Of a DNA stretch of 64,000 nucleotides, positions 61,199-64,000 are shown in pieces (within the stretch, counting starts at the first letter, position 1; each line of letters starts with the position of its first letter). The notes below the pieces were generated by a model. That model was not told the DNA's origin. It searched no databases and was given only the letters and a program-made list of their open reading frames with translations. The position numbers and the translations under genes are program-made. This DNA comes from Adenophora triphylla var. japonica. Its lineage: Eukaryota > Streptophyta > Magnoliopsida > Asterales > Campanulaceae. The DNA is taken from contig JAFEMH010000079.1 of assembly GCA_022495995.1 (NCBI GenBank), positions 186,001 to 250,000 on the forward strand, given 5' to 3'.

Positions 61199-61475
61199 CG
61201 TTTCGTGTGATTATACACGACGTTGTTAGATATGTTTCGTATAAAAATACACGAAATGTATTGAGTTATTTCGTGCAGATTCACACGAAATGTTAAGAAA
61301 TATTTCGTATAATTTTACACGAAATGTCATTCAACATTTCGTGTAAATTAGTACGAGTTGAAACTGTCTATTTCGCGTATAGGCACACGAAACACATAGG
61401 TAGGATTTTGAGTCTCATTTCGTGTGCCTATACACGATTTACATTGGAACATTTCGTGTAACTACACACGAAATG
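61199..61475. repeat. Array of eight TTTCGTGT/ACACGAAA palindromes
   Basis: Units of about 22 bp (TTTCGTGT, six variable bases, ACACGAAA, allowing one or two changes) start at about 61201, 61235, 61269, 61303, 61337, 61371, 61418 and 61452. The first six are spaced exactly 34 bp apart. The intervening 12 bp are not conserved. It is not coding. Confidence 0.88.
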
Positions 61476-61634
61476 CACAAATGACGAACTGTTCTTTTTG
61501 AAAAATGACGAACTATTCTTTTTGAAAAGAAAATCCTCCATTCTCAACACTGAGTCAGACTCGCTAACTTTGAGATAAGCCAAGAACAACAAGCAGGTTG
61601 TAATCAGTCGTCGCATCAATTGAGAAACTAGAAA

Positions 61635-61846
61635 ATGCTCAGCCATGGTGGATTCGCACACTGTAATTCCCTCTCTCGAAACCCTATCTCAAAATCCCTT
61701 CTCTTTCCCACCAAACCCCACCTCAATTTCGTCTTAAACCAAGTTTCCCACCACAAATTACCTTCATTTCATGGCGGAATCCGAACTGGGTTCTGCGTTT
61801 TTGCCTTCAAGAATCCCAAAAAAATCGATAAAACCCTCTTTCAAGT

Positions 61847-61850
<4 letters not shown>
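61635..61850 (+). CDS. Possible orphan first exon with transit-peptide-like sequence
   Basis: A frame opens with MLSHGGFAHCNSLSRNP and runs ~72 codons of Ser/Asn/His/Lys-rich, acid-poor sequence (FVLNQVSHHKLPSFHGG, GFCVFAFKNPKK) before a GA microsatellite. This composition is typical of a plastid transit peptide. No downstream exon is recognised, so it could be a gene fragment, a gene continuing past the window, or chance. I do not recognise the product. Confidence 0.35.

Positions 61851-61880
<30 letters not shown>
61851..61880. repeat. (GA)n microsatellite
   Basis: About 15 GA repeats that give Arg-Glu or Ser-Leu runs in neighbouring frames. Confidence 0.9.
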
Positions 61881-61882
<2 letters not shown>

Positions 61883-62076
61883 GGAGAGGTGATAGTGGTG
61901 GCGGAGGGGACGGCGGCAGAAGGAGCTGTGAGGGAGAAGCTGGATATGAGGGAAATGAGAGGGGAGAGAAGAGTTTGATTTGTGAAAATGAAGAGAGAGA
62001 AATGAGGGAGTTAGATATATACAAAGGCATTGTGGTCATTTCAAGGTGTCTTACACATTTGGTGCCTTGCAAATAA

Positions 62077-62615
62077 AATTCACCGGGAAAGGGCCCCTTT
62101 TATATTGCCTTTTCATTAACCTCCATAAAACCGCGCTTGGCACTATGGTTTTAATTAGTTAATTTATAGTTTTAATTAGTACTAAAATATTGAGAAAAAT
62201 GCAATACTTTGTGTTTTGCTTTCAATTTCATCTCTGTATATTTATTTTATTTTATTATTTTTATATCTATATCTTTATCTTTATCTATATAATAAATACA
62301 AAGTCTAATTTTCCTCTCAAAATATCACTTTCAAGGACAAAATATTTTCTACATGTTCATTAAGGGCAAATAAGTCATTACATATAATTACATTAATTTG
62401 GGCCAAATGTGATATGGGTATATTTTCAAAAATAAAATAAAATTTGGTCATCATCATTTGTTGAATATGTCATAAAATATAAAATATTGTTTGATCATTT
62501 TGATTATGATTAATTATTTTTGAAATTGTTTGATTTTGAGCAGTCGTCTAGAGTTATATTATTTTCCTTTTTAAAAAATAGTGACAATCCATTAATATCG
62601 GATACGTACAAACTA
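62077..62615. other. AT-rich intergenic DNA
   Basis: No gene is seen. Positions 62255-62300 have tatctatatcttta-type repeats, followed by sequence of the kind found at the ends of many dispersed plant repeats (ctatataataaatacaaagtc). Confidence 0.5.
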
Positions 62616-62878
62616 CTCTCTTTGTTCCACTTGAAAATACACAAATTTTTATTTTTTGTGTGCTATTTAAAAAGGTATACTCTCAAAATGATTTTTATAA
62701 TAATTATTTATTTATAAGACTCACTTGTCATACTTATAATAACTATCTACTCAATATTTCATACCCACATTCTCTCTCTTACGACACTTTTTATACTAAT
62801 AACACTTACTCCACTATACTCTCTCCCTAATTCCCAATCAACATCAATTTTGTACTTTTTTCAATAGGACGGATAGAG
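62616..62878. mobile_element. Degenerate Stowaway-like MITE
   Basis: Left CTCTCTTTGTTCCACTTG and right inverted caataggacggatagag ends are flanked by TA. Termini are more diverged than in other copies, so this is an older insertion. Confidence 0.6.
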
Positions 62879-63224
62879 TACTCACTTACTATTTATATGA
62901 AAATTAAATAAAAATGTTAGCGTAGTAGGTGTCGTGAGCATGAAGAGTGAATAAGAGAGAGAAAGTGGAGTAGTGAATAATAATTGAATTGTTGTTGTGA
63001 ATATAACTTATGAGTCTCAGTAATATAAAAATAATAAAATATTTTCATTTTATAAAGTGTGTAGTTTATTGTGTGATAGTGGAAGTAAGTACTTTTTATT
63101 TAAAAGGGTGTCACACTAATACTTACACTTTTCAAAAATGGATATTTAAGAATACTTTTTATTCAATGGAACTCATCTATCTATATATTAAAGCAGGTCA
63201 TCCTATGAACAGTCAAAGCGCCAA

Positions 63225-63460
63225 AATTTTGCCAAAATTTGAGTGGCACTTTTGTAATTACTCTCTTAAGTTGTGAAAAATTTGAATCAGGACATTAATT
63301 CCTTTTATATATATAGAGAATATATAGAGATATAGAGAGAGAGATAGCGATGTGGAATTAAATCAACCAATGTCCTTACGTTTTGTTACAAAAGGAATTA
63401 ATTCCACATCGCTATCTCTCTCTATATATTCTCTATATATATAAAATTTTGGCAAACCAG
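63225..63460. repeat. Long inverted repeat (foldback)
   Basis: The arm at 63296-63361 (attccttttatatatatagag ... gatagcgatgtggaatta) is inverted at 63391-63443, with a ~35-bp loop. The outer gccaaaatttt (63228-63240) and aaaattttggc (63442-63454) extend the pairing. A transcript would form a stem of more than 50 bp. Confidence 0.85.
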
Positions 63461-63660
63461 TCAATTGGTTGACCGATCCAAACAAATCAGGTTGTGAAAT
63501 AATTGGATGACCGTTTCAAACAAACCGGGTTGTGAAATAAGTGGTGACCGGTTAATAAATAATAAGTAGATGACCGATCCAAACAAACCAAGTTGTGAAA
63601 TAAGTGGATAACCGATCCAAACAAATCAGGCCACAACCGATCCAAACCAAACCAAACCAA
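63455..63660. repeat. Tandem repeat of ~35-45 bp units
   Basis: Five degenerate units of gaccgatccaaacaaatcagg followed by ttgtgaaataagtgg at about 63470, 63510, 63575, 63610 and 63635. Non-coding. Confidence 0.75.
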
Positions 63661-64000
63661 AGATACAAATTTCGTCTCACTTTAAATTACAAAATAATAA
63701 TTATTAATAAAGAAAACTAAATAGCAATATTATTTTTTTCATCTCAAATAAATATTTTTATTCAAACATCTAATCGGTCAAGGAAATCAGTCAGCGAAAG
63801 AAAATCGGTCGGCAAGTTTAAGTCATCAACCGAACATATTTTTGGCAATATAGTCTAGCTCAAGCAAAAACGTCGCTTTCAAAATAAAGGGCAAAAATGT
63901 CATTAGCTAGGGGAAGCATGCATGGCAGTTTTGTAATTTGCCACCAATGCACGGGAAAAATATTTATTCTTTATAATATTAGAGAATAAAAAAACTGTTT
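63661..64000. other. Intergenic, window end
   Basis: AT-rich sequence with no gene. The last ~60 bp (ccaatgcacggg ... ctttataatattag) look like the end of a dispersed repeat that may continue to a partner near 63181, but this is not established. Confidence 0.4.

Noticed and set aside
61764..62072. 102-codon minus-strand Ser/Leu/Pro-rich frame
   Set aside because: It is the complement of the GA microsatellite and adjacent purine-rich sequence; no domain.
63181..64000. Helitron ending near the window edge
   Set aside because: The ctatatattaaag start and gcacggg tail are suggestive, but no terminal hairpin with CTRR end or partner could be shown.

Overview
This window is nuclear DNA of a flowering plant, probably a eudicot; the species cannot be told from the sequence. 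The evidence is intron-rich genes with GT-AG introns, plant-specific families (plastid homogentisate solanesyltransferase, an IQM-type calmodulin-binding protein), very AT-rich spacers, and many plant-type transposable elements: CTCCCTCCGTCCC MITEs, hATs, Mutator-like elements, PIF/Harbinger, Ty1/copia, Ty3/gypsy, a LARD and a TRIM. I found no CRISPR array, bacterial operon or functional tRNA/rRNA gene.

Host genes. (1) 3207-11841, plus strand: a complete ten-exon homogentisate solanesyltransferase gene (390 aa), the plastid prenyltransferase of plastoquinone synthesis. Its introns are filled with MITEs, a 353-bp TRIM and another repeat. (2) 15855-12908, minus strand, convergent with the first: an eight-coding-exon IQM-like gene (609 aa) with a TATA box and a spliced 5' UTR at 16.5-16.75 kb. 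(3) 59466-57729, minus strand: a TRAF-type zinc-finger protein with an acidic Ser/Glu-rich tail (536 aa). An orphan transit-peptide-like exon may lie at 61635-61850.

Repeat layout. 16.9-23 kb holds hAT and Tourist-like elements, including a long TAA/TA microsatellite. 23456-26391 is a non-autonomous Mutator-like element with about 15 copies of a hairpin unit. 27755-36746 is a larger relative with transposase remnants, flanked by a perfect 9-bp target duplication. It carries a nested MITE, a 2.3-kb PIF/Harbinger element and a 1.56-kb solo LTR. 37.5-38.9 kb is a Ty3/gypsy (Tat-like) polyprotein remnant. 38902-47986 is a 9.1-kb LARD with 2.87-kb LTRs and no coding interior. 49.7-50.8 kb is a SINE-like unit interrupted by a hAT. 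51013-55811 is a very young Ty1/copia element. The last 3 kb hold several hairpin and tandem repeats.

The strongest observation linking genes and repeats is an ~800-bp duplicate of the IQM promoter, 5' UTR exon and start of its first intron. It sits in the same orientation directly upstream of the TRAF-type gene and looks like a recent promoter duplication or capture. The second is the pair of related Mutator-like elements whose interiors are built from tandem GAGAACTTA/TAAGTTCTC hairpins. Target-site duplications let the order of several nested insertions be read directly. All exon joins and repeat boundaries were read by eye.
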